A DNA stretch of 32,458 nt from contig PDIM01010348.1 of the NCBI GenBank assembly GCA_002811675.1, positions 79,736 to 112,193 of the forward strand, in the 5' to 3' direction. The DNA comes from Ichthyosporea sp. XGB-2017a. Taxonomy: Eukaryota; Opisthokonta; Ichthyosporea. Shown here piece after piece: positions 9,801 through 21,883 of the stretch. How positions within the stretch are numbered: the first letter of the stretch is position 1; each line of letters starts with the position of its first letter. Made by a program: the position numbers and the translations under genes. The notes under the pieces are model-generated. The model was not told the origin of the DNA, did no database searches, and saw only the letters and a list, made by a program, of their open reading frames with translations.

Positions 9801-12800
9801 GGATACAGTTTTCGAGACTTCGAACAAAGTCTGGGTCTGTAAGCTTCACGACATGAAGATTGTTGTCCTTTTCCATATTCTTAATCCACTTGTTTGCTTG
9901 TCCTTGTGGATCAATCATTAATGGCCACCTTCTAGCATTTCCTATCATAATACCATTGTCAATAGAAAAGTTGTCAGTGGGCAGGCCAGCAATGTTCCAA
10001 GCGCGAATTTTGACTGGATCGCCAAGACTTTTAGTCAAAGTGATAACTTCTGAGCAAGGAATCTTTTCGTCTTTTGAAAGAGAAACCCATTTATCAACTT
10101 GCTTATTTCGAAAAGCAGCTGTAAAAGTGCCTAGGTAAGCAACAATACCAGACGAAATTAAGATGTCACCCACCAAATTGCCATAAACGACAGCCAAGTC
10201 TTCAGCTGCTTGACCCCATCTAGTTTTTTCACCCCCAAGACCTCCAATGAGTTTTTCAGCTCTCTCGAGTTTCTTACTACATAAATCAACTTGCTCTTCA
10301 AGAGATGCCTTCTTTGCTGTCATTTGCTCGAAGTTAGATTGAAGAGCAGCAAGCTTGGCTTCAACTTCGGCCAACTTAGCCCGTTTGGCCTCTAAAAGTT
10401 CCATACAATCAGCAAGTTCAGCCTCTGCAATTCCCAAAGCTTCTTTCTTCGGGGCAACAACCTTTGCCACTTTATCATAGGAATCCATGGCTCTACACCA
10501 TTTACATAGACCCATAGCAGCTGAAGATGCAGATTTAACTTTGTCAGGTTCAAATTCAGGATTCGGAATATATGTAGTTCGGATTTTCTTAATAACAGCG
10601 GGAGGGATATTGTCTTTGTCAAACGTTTTCAGGTTCTTCAAAAAGTTCATATCACCCAAAAGACGCTTTGAGGGCCCCCAGTAATCTTCAATCTTTTTAC
10701 CTGAACCACTTGGATCTGGCACTCGATCCGGCTTAAGTTCCATAAGGATGCAGAGGGCTTCCATTACAAGGCGTACTCCTGCAGGAGGATTTTTCATCGA
10801 TTTTACAATTGTTATATCTGCTTGGGTAAGGGTATCCAAAGCTGCCAAAGCATCTTCTAGAATAGGAATGGCTTCAGCCAAATCAGCCTCACATTCGTCT
10901 TTAATGGCCTTAGCTTCTGATGCTTTTTCATTGGCTATGGTTTCATCGCTTTCAACCACTTCTTTTACTTTGGCAACATCCGCAGACTCAACTTCAATTA
11001 CTTTCATAATCTCAACAGTCTCTTCTGAAGTTTTGATGAGCTGCGGTTGTAAATCGGTAAGTTCTTTTTGCATGTCCGCAACCTGTTGTGCAGCAAAATC
11101 CAGTTTTTCCAAACCGATTTCGTATCTCCTCTTTTGCTGCCAAACCTCACCTCTCTTGAGCTCCAATAATGTCTTGAACGTTGATATTAGCTCCAGATAA
11201 GAGGTAGGAGTGACATAGTTGTGTCTTTGAAGCATAGTCATAAATTCTTCAGAAAGAACTCGAACGTCTTGGTGAAATGTTTTGCACATTTTCACACATG
11301 ATGACTTTGTATCGTCTTCCATTTCAACGTCATCCAAAAACTTTCTGGCCACAGCCTCCAGTGCATCTTGAGGCCACGCCTGAAACCAATCAATGGTACA
11401 GCAGTTTATCAATGAAGGAAACATTCTGAGTCTTGTCCTGAATGCGTCTCCAATTGGTGACATACACAGAACAACGTGTAGATTTTGAAGGCACCGCTCA
11501 ACAAAATAATTGTAAAGAGATAGGGGACTGCCATCCGGAGCTTTTCCTTTTTCGCGAGCCAATGGCCTTATTTTTTCAATAATCTCAGCCTTCTCATCCG
11601 TTGCAAACAAGTTGGGAACTTCTCCGGAATTTAACATATTGTTAATATCCTCAACAAAAGCTTCTTCCTTGATTTGATTATCGCTAAACAAAAAGACTGT
11701 ATTTATGCCCTTTTCGCCGGCCTTTCTCAATATGAGCTTTAAATCGTCTCTCCATTCCGTTATAGTATAACTTTTAGTAATTTCTACTTGGAATAACTCA
11801 TATTCCACCATATGAGCTGCCAGTCTAGTAAGTGATTGCCTTCCTGATCCTCCAACACCCACAAGTAGGCAGTGACCTCGAGACTGCTTAATAACACGCC
11901 CAATTTTTGCTATGTGTTCAACAGCGAAACGAAAAAGAACCAAATTCATGGGGCTCTTTGTAAGCTGATTAAATTCATCAAGAAAGCCTTCTACGACTGT
12001 CTGCAGACTGTCAAAGTCTCTGACTTCCTCATAAAGTCTTGTATCAGCGTTTGGATTCACAAAGTCGCAAAAGATCAGACTACGAATTTCATTTTCGTCA
12101 ACCTTGCCATCTTCATTCTGATCCAGGTGCTTCAGTAGTTCGTGGAAATTTTCATTGAAATTTTTTTCTACTACCCCAGTGCAAAACTCATAGAACCATT
12201 CACGGTCTCCGTTATCAACCAGTCTATCGTAGAAGACGCGGAAAATTTCATGTATCCAAAGACGTGCATAGCAAGACTTGTCCTGAACAGATGCGGGCGT
12301 ACCTAGGAGAACGCCTTGAATGACTCTGCTGAAATCTCTAAGATTAAAGAGATAATGAGATTTGCTTGGAGTGGGCAACAGGTTCTCCATGGAGCCCTTA
12401 TATACTTCCATGGTGGCAGCCACTATGTTCTTTGTCATCTTTACTATACTGTTTTCGAATTCATGCTTGGTTACATGCCAAGTCACAATGCTTTCAAATA
12501 TAGTAGTCATCGTAACGTCATCGAATGAAGTTATGCTGACATTGTTAAAGTGCCTCAAGAATCTAGGTGTGACAGGATTTCGTCCTCCTCCTGGAGGGCC
12601 CATAGCTCCAATGAATTGAATATCAATAATGGTTTGTTTTGTAGTATCTTTTCTGTCATACCAGTTGCCATGATCAAACCATTGTCTTAGCAGTTCAATA
12701 GGTGGTTGAGCGCCATATGTTTCTCGCAAGGGCATGTTGACATCATCAACAAATAATATAGCTTTCTTACCCAATGGTGGTCCGAAAACACCTTTTCTGC

Positions 12801-15800
12801 GCTTATCAAGTTTTGACATAACAAGATCCTGCGTTTGATTGGCAGATGTCTGGGCACTGAAATTTATCATGACTGGCGAATATTCTTCTTTTGGAAGTCC
12901 ATTTAACAAGTGGTTAGCTATGTAGACGCTCTTACCAGTACCAGTAGGACCTACAATCAGCACATGATGTCCGTGGCGGATGAGAATATCCATAAGGTAG
13001 GTATACCTCACCGTATCAATGGTAGGCACCATAATAGAAGATACTTCGGCATCGTTAGGAAAAGATAAATCACTTTGTAACTGAGCAGTCCAAGGAACCC
13101 ATTTTCCTTTGTCTTCTTTAACGAACTGATAATCATATACAAGCCCATCGGGTGGCAAATGGATGACAGGAGGAGTTACGGCAGAGCTGTCACTAGCAGC
13201 CATTAAATCGAGTAAAGAATACTTCGCCATAGAATCCGTGGAAAGCGGTCCTGCAAGAAGCTCTCTTAAGAAAGTATCGAATAGTTTTCTGCTATCGTCA
13301 TCTACACTAGCCCCAACAGACCAAATGAGAGAAAATGTAAAGCATCCTTGCAACCAGCCAATAATGGCATCGTCACTAAGAAGTGCAAATGTTTTCTCAT
13401 CTCTAAACTCATCCATCAAGCTATCAAATAAGTTCATCAATGATTTCGCCAAATTTGTGTCTGATGTAGGTGAATATTCTTTGCAGTCTTTTCGCACAAA
13501 CTTGAGGGCTGAGGGAAGAACAGCAAGAAACATTTGCTCAATTTCTTGCTTATGCTCGGAGGACAGTTGCTCAGGAAGGGTGTTTAACCAAGATTTCATC
13601 AAAGGTTGCCAGGATAGAAGAGAAGGCTCCAAATAAATCATACCACATCTACTCACCGTGGCAGGAGAAGCTACCTCCAAATCCATTGGCTCAAACATTA
13701 AGCTCATATTCCCGGGCATTTGAATGATTTCACCAGACATTAGACAGAGTTTCTTGTTATCGTCCAAGACAGTATTCATGTTTTCAATCCAAATGGCATC
13801 GACTGGACCGTCAAATATCAACCACTTTAAATCTGGAGTTGGGGACGATGCAAAGCTTCTGAAGCTATTAGCCAAAACTCCATCTGTCCACTCGTGGGAA
13901 ATGGGGTCGAATTCGCCATAAAGCTGCCCCATAGTAATGGACTTGGGGTTGATGACAAAGGTTTGTACTTTAAGAAAGCCTTCAACCTCTTTTTCAGCCA
14001 AATCAGTGAGAGAGGCAGCTAAGACTCGGTAGGCGTCAGTCTTCCCAGAAAAAGGCTCTCCTACAATCATGAAACCGTGTCTGACTAGCATCATTTCGTA
14101 TATCTGCGTGATTTTGTCTAGGAAGTAGTCGACCATTTGCAAATTCTTTTCTTTGCATTGCTTTTCAATTGCATCATAAAGATTGGTGTAATCGGGCTTT
14201 GGCAATGATATGCCAGGGAAGAGATCCGAAGTAATACCTTCAAATAGGGGAAGATCTTGAGATAAAAACTTTGGCAAATTGACATCGGTAATTGACCTTA
14301 GCATTACAACATTTTCATCGTCATCTGGGCATTTGAGTTTCAAATTTCCTGCAGCAGTCAAAACGGCTTTCACGGCTCTCATACCGTAATCATAATGGCA
14401 TTGAGAAGAAAGCTGCTCTGAGCAAAGTCTATATGTAGCTACAATTTTTCTTGCCAAATTTCTTGCATCTACGAAACCAAATGAATAAAGAATGATTTCA
14501 GAAATCATAGCGTAATCTGGCACCATCATAGCAACACTTCTAAACAAAGCCTTGAGGTTATCGGGAAGTTCAGAGCGCCCTGCGTAACCAGGATTCATAG
14601 TGATAAATACACTGCAAGTGGGGTCCAAATGAATTTCAGTCCCTTCGAAATTTAACTGGTCTTGTTTGGCAGCAATACCTCTTTGAATAGTAAGAATCTG
14701 TTGTGCAACAACAGAAAGCACTTCTAAGTCGATTCGATTAAATTCGTCAAAGCAAGCCCAAGCACCACACGATGCAACCCCTTTGAAGAATTTACCCATG
14801 GCTATGTAATCGAGACCATCCGAGCAATTGAACACAATGCATTGTTTTGCAACAGCTTTTGACAAATCTTTCGTTGTTTCCGTTTTTCCAGTTCCTGCTG
14901 GTCCTTCAGGAGCGCCTCCCAAATGCAAATGAAGGGCACCAAAGAGCGTACGATAGCACCTGTCTGTCAAAGGGGTGATGACCAATCGGCCACTGTTTCC
15001 AATATATTCATACCCATACGGCAACGTAGAATTGATCATTCGTGTTTGTAAATTTTCTTCCTCCCAGTAGTACCGAAGCTGTGATAGCCACGCAAAATCA
15101 TTGGAGTTTTTCAAAGTTTGCTCTGCTAGTTGAACAGTAACGTCTCGGGCGTGCACATCAATAACAACAAGAGCTCCTAAAGTACACCGTGCAATCTTTG
15201 GCAGATTACCTCGAACCAACTCAACAATTTTGTTAATTTGTTCAGTGAGCTTGCCTGCATACGCCTTTACCTCAGATTGGCCTTTGTTAATTGCGTCAGT
15301 GCACTGCGACGTCCAAAATGATTGGGAAACGCCTATGACAATTTGACCTGGCCAATCCAATACCCACTGGTGTCTTTCAGTGCCTTCGTACACAGCCATA
15401 GCTTGACCAATTACTCGATGGACACTCTTTCTCATTTGAGCTTCAAGCTCACCAAGCCATTTCTCTACTTGACCTTTAGCTTTAACAGTGGAAATTTGTT
15501 CACTAAGCTCAATGGTTTCTCCCTCTGCACTGATCATATGGGTGATATCCAAATCTTCTGTAAACTGCAAGGTATTAATACCTTCAAAACATTTCTTTAA
15601 ATGCGGCTGTACACGGAGTGGATCTTTTGTCTCTGATAATATTTCAAGAAGTTCATCATTAGACAAGAAAAAGAATCTTGGAAAGAATAATCTTTTCTTT
15701 TCCAAATAGTCATTAAGACCTTTTTGAATAAGTTCAAGCAGTTCGTTGCTGGTCTTTAGCTTATCAAGCAGGTTTTCGATATCAGAAACAACAAGCACAT

Positions 15801-18800
15801 GCCTATCGACTCCAACTTCTTCCATAATCTTTCTCCAAGTCTTATCGACTGTCTGAAAACGCTTGCCTTCTTCCGGCATCTGGGTAATGATGTCTGGTGA
15901 ACTGAAGATGGGTTCTAGGTATACCCAAGTAATTTGCACTTTCAGCCATTCATCAAGAATTTCTTGAATCTTTAGCAACTTGGCTTCCCATTCCTTGATT
16001 TCAGTCTCAAATGGCTTAATAAAAGGCGATCCTCTCATTGTTTGTGTTTTCACAATCTGATCATCAAGAAGTGTCTGAATATCATCAACTGAAGAAAGAA
16101 TAAATGTACCAGTTTCGCGATAGGCAATTGTGTTAAATTCCAGCTCTTCCCATTCCTGGAACATTTTACCCATAGCTTTCTCCAAAGACGATTCTTTGGT
16201 AGCGGCTTCACTAATCGTTTCAAACTTCTCCATATGTGACTCTAAGTTCATTTCGAGCAGCTTAGTAAGTGTCAAATCCTTGTCAGGCCGCAAGTCAAAA
16301 CCAACGACTTCTGAAACCATATTCCAATGACGATCTCTCATTCCCGGATTAGCAAGAGCATGAATAATTGGCAAGTGCTGCTTGAAGTCGTCCACCTTCT
16401 CCTTTGTGGCTTCAGCCATTTTTCGAGCAGCTGGCACGTCTACAAATGTCTTTTGCAGCTTGTACATGGTACGCCATACTGTTGATGCTTCATTTTCAAC
16501 TGTCTCGGGATCCATATCAGTAAACGTGCCTTCAACCCAAAGCCTATGGGCCTTGTTAAAGCTTACTGCGGTCTCATACAGTTTAAGGTAGGGGTCCAAA
16601 GCTTGGATTAAATCGCTACGTTGAGGGTAGCTTGTTTTGACCCATCCAAAGACTTCTTCTTCCACATTAAATTGTTCAATCTTATCGGCTGCAGAATCAA
16701 GTCGAGATTGAAGATGCTGAGCTTTTTTCAGATATTTGGGCAATTCTTTTAGGTCTCCAAGATCTCTAAATTCTTCTAGCTGCTTTGCGTTGGCTTCCAA
16801 TTCTTCAACAAACTTTTCGCGTCTAGCTCTGAGGTTTTCTTCAGCCTGTGCCCTAGTTGCAGTCATAATTTGCTTGTGCTCTTCGAAAATCGAAGTCATT
16901 CGCTGAGGCCATGTGAATGTGATATTATTCTGCTTTAGATCATCAGAGGTAAAGCTTGTATACGTAATGAGAAATTCCAGCCTCTTTCTGGCTTGACTAA
17001 TGTCGGCTTCAAGCTCGAAGATAGTTTTTTGCTCAACATTCTCCATATATGTTTGCAATTCTACCATTTCCTCTGTATTTGCAGGAGTTGTGAGAGCTTT
17101 TTCGGTGATAGTTTCAAAAGCCTCGCAAATTTCAGCATTCAACTTGTTATTATCTTTGGCAATTCTGGTAAGAAGCTCGCTATACAAGTTTTCCGCTCTT
17201 TTGGCTAGTGCCTTATTTATGCCTTCACAGCGCAGCTCGATAAGCTTCATGGAAACAGACTTGCTCGAATTATAAATAATATCTTGCTCAATATCTCTGT
17301 ACTTGAGAATCTCTTCTGTGTACTCCTCAAAAGTATGCTCCTCAGTAAGAAAAGCTTTAACTCTGGCTTCCGCTACTCCTTGAATTAAATCGCTATACTT
17401 ATCATACACAGAGATATACTTTTGTGGTTCCTTGATATACGCCTTGATAACATGCTTAATTTTTTCTTCACATTCTAAAATAAGCCCTTCTTCGATGATT
17501 GGTTCCAGGACGGCCTCACTATTCAAGTTGCTATTGCCGTAAAGTTTACTTTCAACTCTAGGGATTTTTTGAATTGAAGAAATCATTTTACCGAAAGCAG
17601 AAAGCACATTAGACTGGAATTCTGAGAAGGGTGGGTTGAAGGTAATGCTATTGCCATCAAGGACCAAATTGATAGCAAAAGACGGTACCTTCAAATGGTA
17701 ATCCATGTGACTGATAGAAGGCTTTTCGACCACAGGAGGAGGTGGCATGATCACATTGCTTTCAATACCACATGCGTCTTCAATAGCTTGCAGCTCAAGA
17801 CGACGCTGATGTGACCAATCAATATGCCCTTTGCATTTTAAAGTAACGGCGGAAAAGGTCTCTGTAGTGTGACTTTCTTTGTCTCTGGCAAGGAAAAAAA
17901 CACTTGTATATTCACGAAGAGACTCTAAGCCAAGGGCTCTTAATTGGTTTCCCATGAGAATGGCCACCGCATCAAAGTAAGCACTCAGCCGCTCATAATT
18001 CAATCGCTTCTTTTTGTTTTCCTGATAGAAAATGTGTACAGCTTCTTGGAACCAACTCTTAAGCAATACATCTCTTGCAGCATCACAGTGCTTTGTCACA
18101 AGAGACTGGAAAGCAGAAATGTCAAAGCTTGTTTTGGAAGCTCGGATTTCTTTGATATTAACCAGACGAAGGGTGGCATAGTTTCCCCATAAATTCAAAA
18201 TCTGACGCATTGGCGACGAGGTAATGAATAAATTGGAAGAAACCTGAATGTGAGACGCTTCGAAACTCTTGTGCCAAGGTTTGGGCACCAATGCTAGTTC
18301 GTCAACTTCTTCCGGATCCTTATCATCATCTTCTTCAAGCTCCTTTTCTCTGGGATCTTTCAAAACAAAGTCGACAATTGCCTTTTTTACACTCAGAATA
18401 TAGTCTTCCCTCATTTCATCAGACAGATCCTCAATGGCCTTTTCCTTTTTACTCTTCAGAGCATTAGAAATCAAACTCAGCACATTCTCCAGCCAGGACT
18501 CCTCCATTGGGGCAACATGCTCCGTGTCTATCCCGTTATTAATATAGTAATAATATCTCAGCAAGTCATTATCCGACATTGTCGGGTGCTTATCCAAAAT
18601 GGACTGGGCTGTAACATCCCCCGACGATGGCCGAGAGCTTGACATTTCCTGCTGCATGATTATGTTCACCAGCGCGCTACGGAAATTCTCCCTATCTTTC
18701 TTGTGTGGATTGGACGATGATGATGTAGCAGCCCCTGCCGCACTTCCAGTTTGGTTAACACAGGATCCCCGTTTTGGCAATGAACCCCCCTCCATAAAAG

Positions 18801-19176
18801 GAGTGGGACGCTTGACTCCTCCACTACCGATGCGTACTGTCTTCTTGGACGAGTCTAATCCATCTGCAATATGATGAGTATTGGTCTGAGCGCCTTCAGA
18901 GAATGGTGTAGCTTTTGGAAGATAAGCCTCTGCAGGGGTCATAATCTTCTTAGAGCCTCCAAATGCCCCCCCGTCCATTCCAGTCAGGTGATTATCATCG
19001 CTTGTTGCAAGTTCATCACAGGTGGCAAAAAACTCAAAGTCTGATTTGTACTTTGGAGTACTGTTTGACCAGCTTGTCTTCTTTCTTGCTTGCGGAAGTG
19101 ATGGTAAAAACGTTGTGGTTGTCTCCAACACATCCTTCCCTTTACGGGATTTAGCTCTTGGCAACTTCAAATCCAT
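6817..19176 (-). CDS. DNAH7: Axonemal inner-arm dynein heavy chain, DNAH7-like with EF-hand
   Basis: The motor subunit of a single-headed inner dynein arm, which powers ciliary beating. A single uninterrupted frame encodes 4119 residues, a normal length for the DNAH3/7/12 group. Residues 1-170 are Ser/Lys-rich and probably disordered; tail and linker follow to about 1390. P-loops are AAA1 GPAGTGKT at 1425-1432 (Walker B CFDEFNR), AAA2 GEPFSGKT at 1706-1713 (Walker B IFDGPVD), AAA3 GPTGTGKS at 2076-2083 (FVDDVNM) and AAA4 GVGGSGRQ at 2440-2447. A canonical EF-hand loop, [12 protein letters not shown], sits at 2352-2363 between AAA3 and AAA4; as I recall, human DNAH7 also has one there, which with overall sequence favours DNAH7 over DNAH3/12. 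The stalk coiled coils lie near 2670-2770 and 2900-2985, around the microtubule-binding domain. AAA5, AAA6 and the C-terminal cap are intact, ending in [11 protein letters not shown]. An in-frame TAA four codons upstream fixes the ATG. Family assignment is certain; the paralogue call is about 0.6. Confidence 0.97.
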   Translation of the reverse strand: MDLKLPRAKSRKGKDVLETTTTFLPSLPQARKKTSWSNSTPKYKSDFEFFATCDELATSDDNHLTGMDGGAFGGSKKIMTPAEAYLPKATPFSEGAQTNTHHIADGLDSSKKTVRIGSGGVKRPTPFMEGGSLPKRGSCVNQTGSAAGAATSSSSNPHKKDRENFRSALVNIIMQQEMSSSRPSSGDVTAQSILDKHPTMSDNDLLRYYYYINNGIDTEHVAPMEESWLENVLSLISNALKSKKEKAIEDLSDEMREDYILSVKKAIVDFVLKDPREKELEEDDDKDPEEVDELALVPKPWHKSFEASHIQVSSNLFITSSPMRQILNLWGNYATLRLVNIKEIRASKTSFDISAFQSLVTKHCDAARDVLLKSWFQEAVHIFYQENKKKRLNYERLSAYFDAVAILMGNQLRALGLESLREYTSVFFLARDKESHTTETFSAVTLKCKGHIDWSHQRRLELQAIEDACGIESNVIMPPPPVVEKPSISHMDYHLKVPSFAINLVLDGNSITFNPPFSEFQSNVLSAFGKMISSIQKIPRVESKLYGNSNLNSEAVLEPIIEEGLILECEEKIKHVIKAYIKEPQKYISVYDKYSDLIQGVAEARVKAFLTEEHTFEEYTEEILKYRDIEQDIIYNSSKSVSMKLIELRCEGINKALAKRAENLYSELLTRIAKDNNKLNAEICEAFETITEKALTTPANTEEMVELQTYMENVEQKTIFELEADISQARKRLEFLITYTSFTSDDLKQNNITFTWPQRMTSIFEEHKQIMTATRAQAEENLRARREKFVEELEANAKQLEEFRDLGDLKELPKYLKKAQHLQSRLDSAADKIEQFNVEEEVFGWVKTSYPQRSDLIQALDPYLKLYETAVSFNKAHRLWVEGTFTDMDPETVENEASTVWRTMYKLQKTFVDVPAARKMAEATKEKVDDFKQHLPIIHALANPGMRDRHWNMVSEVVGFDLRPDKDLTLTKLLEMNLESHMEKFETISEAATKESSLEKAMGKMFQEWEELEFNTIAYRETGTFILSSVDDIQTLLDDQIVKTQTMRGSPFIKPFETEIKEWEAKLLKIQEILDEWLKVQITWVYLEPIFSSPDIITQMPEEGKRFQTVDKTWRKIMEEVGVDRHVLVVSDIENLLDKLKTSNELLELIQKGLNDYLEKKRLFFPRFFFLSNDELLEILSETKDPLRVQPHLKKCFEGINTLQFTEDLDITHMISAEGETIELSEQISTVKAKGQVEKWLGELEAQMRKSVHRVIGQAMAVYEGTERHQWVLDWPGQIVIGVSQSFWTSQCTDAINKGQSEVKAYAGKLTEQINKIVELVRGNLPKIARCTLGALVVIDVHARDVTVQLAEQTLKNSNDFAWLSQLRYYWEEENLQTRMINSTLPYGYEYIGNSGRLVITPLTDRCYRTLFGALHLHLGGAPEGPAGTGKTETTKDLSKAVAKQCIVFNCSDGLDYIAMGKFFKGVASCGAWACFDEFNRIDLEVLSVVAQQILTIQRGIAAKQDQLNFEGTEIHLDPTCSVFITMNPGYAGRSELPDNLKALFRSVAMMVPDYAMISEIILYSFGFVDARNLARKIVATYRLCSEQLSSQCHYDYGMRAVKAVLTAAGNLKLKCPDDDENVVMLRSITDVNLPKFLSQDLPLFEGITSDLFPGISLPKPDYTNLYDAIEKQCKEKNLQMVDYFLDKITQIYEMMLVRHGFMIVGEPFSGKTDAYRVLAASLTDLAEKEVEGFLKVQTFVINPKSITMGQLYGEFDPISHEWTDGVLANSFRSFASSPTPDLKWLIFDGPVDAIWIENMNTVLDDNKKLCLMSGEIIQMPGNMSLMFEPMDLEVASPATVSRCGMIYLEPSLLSWQPLMKSWLNTLPEQLSSEHKQEIEQMFLAVLPSALKFVRKDCKEYSPTSDTNLAKSLMNLFDSLMDEFRDEKTFALLSDDAIIGWLQGCFTFSLIWSVGASVDDDSRKLFDTFLRELLAGPLSTDSMAKYSLLDLMAASDSSAVTPPVIHLPPDGLVYDYQFVKEDKGKWVPWTAQLQSDLSFPNDAEVSSIMVPTIDTVRYTYLMDILIRHGHHVLIVGPTGTGKSVYIANHLLNGLPKEEYSPVMINFSAQTSANQTQDLVMSKLDKRRKGVFGPPLGKKAILFVDDVNMPLRETYGAQPPIELLRQWFDHGNWYDRKDTTKQTIIDIQFIGAMGPPGGGRNPVTPRFLRHFNNVSITSFDDVTMTTIFESIVTWHVTKHEFENSIVKMTKNIVAATMEVYKGSMENLLPTPSKSHYLFNLRDFSRVIQGVLLGTPASVQDKSCYARLWIHEIFRVFYDRLVDNGDREWFYEFCTGVVEKNFNENFHELLKHLDQNEDGKVDENEIRSLIFCDFVNPNADTRLYEEVRDFDSLQTVVEGFLDEFNQLTKSPMNLVLFRFAVEHIAKIGRVIKQSRGHCLLVGVGGSGRQSLTRLAAHMVEYELFQVEITKSYTITEWRDDLKLILRKAGEKGINTVFLFSDNQIKEEAFVEDINNMLNSGEVPNLFATDEKAEIIEKIRPLAREKGKAPDGSPLSLYNYFVERCLQNLHVVLCMSPIGDAFRTRLRMFPSLINCCTIDWFQAWPQDALEAVARKFLDDVEMEDDTKSSCVKMCKTFHQDVRVLSEEFMTMLQRHNYVTPTSYLELISTFKTLLELKRGEVWQQKRRYEIGLEKLDFAAQQVADMQKELTDLQPQLIKTSEETVEIMKVIEVESADVAKVKEVVESDETIANEKASEAKAIKDECEADLAEAIPILEDALAALDTLTQADITIVKSMKNPPAGVRLVMEALCILMELKPDRVPDPSGSGKKIEDYWGPSKRLLGDMNFLKNLKTFDKDNIPPAVIKKIRTTYIPNPEFEPDKVKSASSAAMGLCKWCRAMDSYDKVAKVVAPKKEALGIAEAELADCMELLEAKRAKLAEVEAKLAALQSNFEQMTAKKASLEEQVDLCSKKLERAEKLIGGLGGEKTRWGQAAEDLAVVYGNLVGDILISSGIVAYLGTFTAAFRNKQVDKWVSLSKDEKIPCSEVITLTKSLGDPVKIRAWNIAGLPTDNFSIDNGIMIGNARRWPLMIDPQGQANKWIKNMEKDNNLHVVKLTDPDFVRSLENCIQFGYPVLLENINEELDPVLEPLLLKQTFKQGGAICIRLGDSTIEYSKDFKFYMTTKLRNPHYLPEVSVKVTLLNFMITPEGLEDQLLGIVVARERPELEDEKNQLIIQSASNKRQLKEIEDKILEVLSSSEGNILEDETAVQVLSSSKVLANEISEKQAIAEETEKKIDNTRNEYTPVAIHSSILFFSIADLANIEPMYQYSLTWFINLFTKSIEDSEKNDEISERLTILKDFFTYSLYCNICRSLFEKDKLLFSFILCINILKGKNEIKEDEWRFLLTGGIGLDNPNPNPTKWLPEKSWNELCRLQDYEGFGGLGSDFGSIAGSWKVMYDSSEPHLEALPGEWENLGIFQKLLILRCIRPDKVTPGVTEFVKTKLGSRFVEPPPFDLAGSYNDSTACSPLIFVLSPGADPMAALLKFADDKGFGGSRCQSLSLGQGQGPIAQEMIKKGIKEGTWVVLQNCHLAVSWMTTLERICEELSPETCHPEFRLWLTSYPSPNFPVAILQNGVKMTNEPPKGLRANLIRSYLNDPISDPSFFESCNQASAWEKMLFGLCFFHAIVQERRQFGPLGWNTPYEFNESDLRISVRQLQMFLNQYDEIQFEALKYLTGHCNYGGRVTDDHDRRTLMCILGQYYSPNILEDGFKLSESGLYVPPPKGTYDSYIEYIRALPSNQLPEVFGMHANADITKDQQETNLLFTSVLLTQARSSSGGGKSRDEIIAEVATDVLARLPKNFDLLAARQKYPTTYTDSMNTVLVQEMVRFNRLLSVIRLSLVNLGKAIKGLVVMSGELEDVASGIIDSKIPSMWAGKSYPSLKPLGSYVTDFLARLKFLQDWYDDGPPAVFWLSGFYFTQSFLTGGLQNYARKHHIPIDLLAFEFIMLGDDLPEQPPEDGVYINGLFVEGARWDRETKALGESFPKVLYDTMPIIHFQPIEVKDIKKGNEYNSPLYKTSARRGILSTTGHSTNYVLTLKIPSSQPEDHWVLRGVALLCQLDD

Positions 19177-19411
19177 GTCTAATCTTTACAATCAAAAATA
19201 GAAATAAAAAAGCTTAACCCAATCTTCCCCTTTAAAGATAAAAAAAATAAGGAGAAACAAAACAAAACGAAAGAGATCAAAAAATCTATTTCTGATTTTT
19301 CTATTCTTCCTTTTCCCTCTATCTCTCTCTCTCTCTCTGATTTCTTTCTTTCTTTCCTTTTTATGATTTCTCGATTTCACTTTTTTCCTTTTTTTTTCTT
19401 TTACACAACAA

Positions 19412-19469
<58 letters not shown>

Positions 19470-19966
19470 AACACAACAAAGGCAAAACAAATCTAAAAAC
19501 TAAAAAAAAAGGAAAAAAAGACGGAAATTGGAAGAAGAATTTGGCGGGAAAAAAGGAAAAAAAAAGTAAACATGACGCAGACGCCAGACATGTTCCCCCG
19601 CCCGGCCGCCCCCCTCCCCAAAAAAAGTGTCCGCAGTCCGCACGCTCGGCACCTTACGTCACTCCAAAGAATTTTTGTCATTTTATGGCCCATTTCAACC
19701 TTTATTTCTTCCCTTTTTCTTCTTCTTCTTCTTCTTTCAGTTTTTCTTTTCGTGTTCTTTCTGTTTCTTAATTTTGGGCTTATGGATTATTGTATTTTTA
19801 ATCTGAGGTCAGAACATTGTCTCTAGTTGAAAAGAGGTGGTGGTGGTGGGGAGGGAAGTAACTGGTATCTTGGAAAAACACTGTCTGAGGTGTATAATAG
19901 TCAGTTTTGTGTATATCCTTGCTTTGTGAAGAGTTAAAATCGATTGTTTGGGCTTGACAGTGCAAA
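19177..19966. promoter_or_regulatory. Divergent promoter region between dynein and phospholipase genes
   Basis: A 790-base spacer between two head-to-head genes, so it should hold both promoters. It contains a TC-repeat at 19322-19338, a 55-base A run at 19413-19467, a short CG-rich island at about 19585-19660, and a CRE/bZIP-like TTACGTCA at 19654-19661 roughly midway. A TTC-repeat tract ending in CAG near 19716-19740 resembles a 3' splice site and could mark a 5' UTR intron of the phospholipase gene. No RFX X-box, the usual ciliary-gene element, was recognised. Confidence 0.6.
19413..19467. repeat. Homopolymer run of 55 A
   Basis: Fifty-five consecutive A on the plus strand, which is poly(T) in the dynein 5' leader or promoter. 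Long dA:dT tracts exclude nucleosomes, which fits a bidirectional promoter. The exact length is prone to sequencing error. Confidence 0.9.
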
Positions 19967-21883
19967 ATGAGTTTCACAGTTACTTCATCAATGTGGAGGC
20001 TTATCATTGTATGCACGATTATTGCACTGATTGTATTCTCTTATATTCTGTATTTCTTGGCTGCCATTGGAGGAAATCCTATGCACTATTCGTTTCTGAA
20101 GCCACTCGAGCTAGTTGAAGTCGACCACCAGTCAAAACCAATCTTATCTTTTACATGTGAGGCGCCGACAGCCGGTGATATTTCAGAAAGATCAGAGAAT
20201 ACTACAGCATATGATTTGTATCCAAGTGATTTTGGGGTTGTGGGGGGTATGGGTGACTCGGTCACAGCGGGGCTATTTGCCAGAGGAAATACCTTGCTTT
20301 TCGATTGGCTTGAGATAACAAATTGGAGAGAAGCCCGTGAATTATCTTTTGTTTCCGGGACTGAAGATGGCCAGTCCTCCCTGTTCAACTTTTTTAAAAA
20401 GTTCAATCCCGAAGTTGTTGGGGGATCTACAAAAGACCATCTTGTCTATAAATACTCATATGTTACTCCAGGCCCGTCCTCATGGTTGATGCCTTACGAT
20501 GGGCTGAACACTGCCATTTCAGGAAGTGGCGCGGAACATGTTGCCAAGTTGCAGGCTCCATATTTAATCAAGAAACTAGAGGAAGTATCGGAGAAGCAAT
20601 TGGGAAATACGGATATGCTCCTTTCATCCAAGCGAGGCGAATGGAAGTTTATTAATATTTTCATTGGAACAAATGATATGTGCGGTGCGTGTGAGGATGG
20701 ACTGAGAAATTCACTTCGTCAATATCACCATTATGTGAATGAAACTATCCGACACTTAAGATCGAAACTGAGTGGAGTTTATATTAATATTGTACCGATC
20801 AATATTTATCCAGAGTATGTTTATTTTGGTGTGCTGTTGCAAAGGCCGCTGTGTCGACAAAAACGACTTGCCAATCTCGCGCGCTCTCAAAGCTGCAAAT
20901 GTGTACATGCAGCTAGAGACATTTCAGAAGAACGTCCTACAGCAGAAAAAGATATTGATGTGCCTGTTGATTTAGAAAAGGCCGAAAAGGAAAATAACGA
21001 AAAGAACTCGAAATTCAGTAGTGCTGAATCTGTAATAGGTACAACGGAGGAGGAAGAAGAACTTGATGGTAGCGAACAAAGCATTAGTGAATTCATTGAC
21101 AAAGCAGAGGAAAGTAGTGAAGAAGATGTGACGGGATCTGAGGAGGAAGGTGAAGAAGAAGTTAAGAAAAAGGAAGAGGAAGAAGAAGAGAGAGAAAGTG
21201 AAAGTGACGGGTCACCCAGTGGGAAAGAGAACAAAGCCACAGAAGATTCGCCTGAAGAAGACGTCGTAGAAGATCCGAATGAGGACGGTGGCAACGACAA
21301 GTCAGCAGAGCCTGCCAGTAGCAAAGAAAGCAAATCAGGTATACTTGGTGAGTTTGAAGACTTGCTATTGAAATTTAGCAATACCGAAGGAGAGGAGTTT
21401 ACATGGGAAAAAGCTATGGATTCATACAACGAGGTGCTGGAGCATCTTACCAAGTGGTGGTACTTTAACTGTGGGCACCCTTCTTTGCAACCGGGTGCAT
21501 CAATCTCAAATGACCTTCCTTTGCACCCCATGGGCGATACGAGCGATGTAGAGGAAAATGAAGATGTAAATAGCAATGGGTATTGGAACGGCATAAAAGA
21601 CTACAGATGTGATGATTTTGCGATCCGTTTCAACCCGTCCTATGCTACTGATATATGCAACCTTGCTGCAAATGGCGACAGGTACGTCAGTGCAGATTTG
21701 GCATCCTCTACAGACTGCTATCATTTATCCAAAATGGGGCAAGGCTCGCTTGCGACCATTGTATGGAACTCTATGTTTACTGAAGACATGAATTTGCCCA
21801 CGCCCGACGGGGAGTCTCTTGAGCCACTTTGCCCTGAAAAAGACCAGAACCTCCTTGTATGGCTGGAAGGATATGACAAGTAA
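19967..21883 (+). CDS. PLB1: GDSL-family phospholipase B1-like enzyme with acidic insertion
   Basis: A 638-residue, probably type II membrane protein: a hydrophobic segment at about 10-33 is followed by an enzyme domain resembling phospholipase B1, which removes acyl chains from phospholipids. The three catalytic blocks are present: GMGDSVTAG with nucleophile S98, GTNDMC with N236/D237, and the C-terminal TDCYHLSKMGQGSLA with D583 and H586. The CKC motif and the following residues up to about 315 also match the family. Residues about 320-462 are an extremely Glu/Ser/Lys-rich, low-complexity insertion lying between the second and third blocks; after it the enzyme fold resumes (FTWEKAMDSYNEVLEHL). 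GTND-to-His spacing is therefore far longer than usual. The ATG has an in-frame TGA four codons upstream. Substrate specificity is not certain. An AATAAA lies at 22260-22265. Confidence 0.88.
   Translation: MSFTVTSSMWRLIIVCTIIALIVFSYILYFLAAIGGNPMHYSFLKPLELVEVDHQSKPILSFTCEAPTAGDISERSENTTAYDLYPSDFGVVGGMGDSVTAGLFARGNTLLFDWLEITNWREARELSFVSGTEDGQSSLFNFFKKFNPEVVGGSTKDHLVYKYSYVTPGPSSWLMPYDGLNTAISGSGAEHVAKLQAPYLIKKLEEVSEKQLGNTDMLLSSKRGEWKFINIFIGTNDMCGACEDGLRNSLRQYHHYVNETIRHLRSKLSGVYINIVPINIYPEYVYFGVLLQRPLCRQKRLANLARSQSCKCVHAARDISEERPTAEKDIDVPVDLEKAEKENNEKNSKFSSAESVIGTTEEEEELDGSEQSISEFIDKAEESSEEDVTGSEEEGEEEVKKKEEEEEERESESDGSPSGKENKATEDSPEEDVVEDPNEDGGNDKSAEPASSKESKSGILGEFEDLLLKFSNTEGEEFTWEKAMDSYNEVLEHLTKWWYFNCGHPSLQPGASISNDLPLHPMGDTSDVEENEDVNSNGYWNGIKDYRCDDFAIRFNPSYATDICNLAANGDRYVSADLASSTDCYHLSKMGQGSLATIVWNSMFTEDMNLPTPDGESLEPLCPEKDQNLLVWLEGYDK

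Noticed and set aside
19192-19485. A poly-Phe minus-strand frame
   Set aside because: It is a read-through of the 55-base homopolymer upstream of the dynein start.
20887-21594. A 235-residue Ser-rich minus-strand open frame
   Set aside because: It is the complement of the Glu-rich insertion in the phospholipase gene; GAA/GAG codons read backwards as Ser/Phe/Leu.
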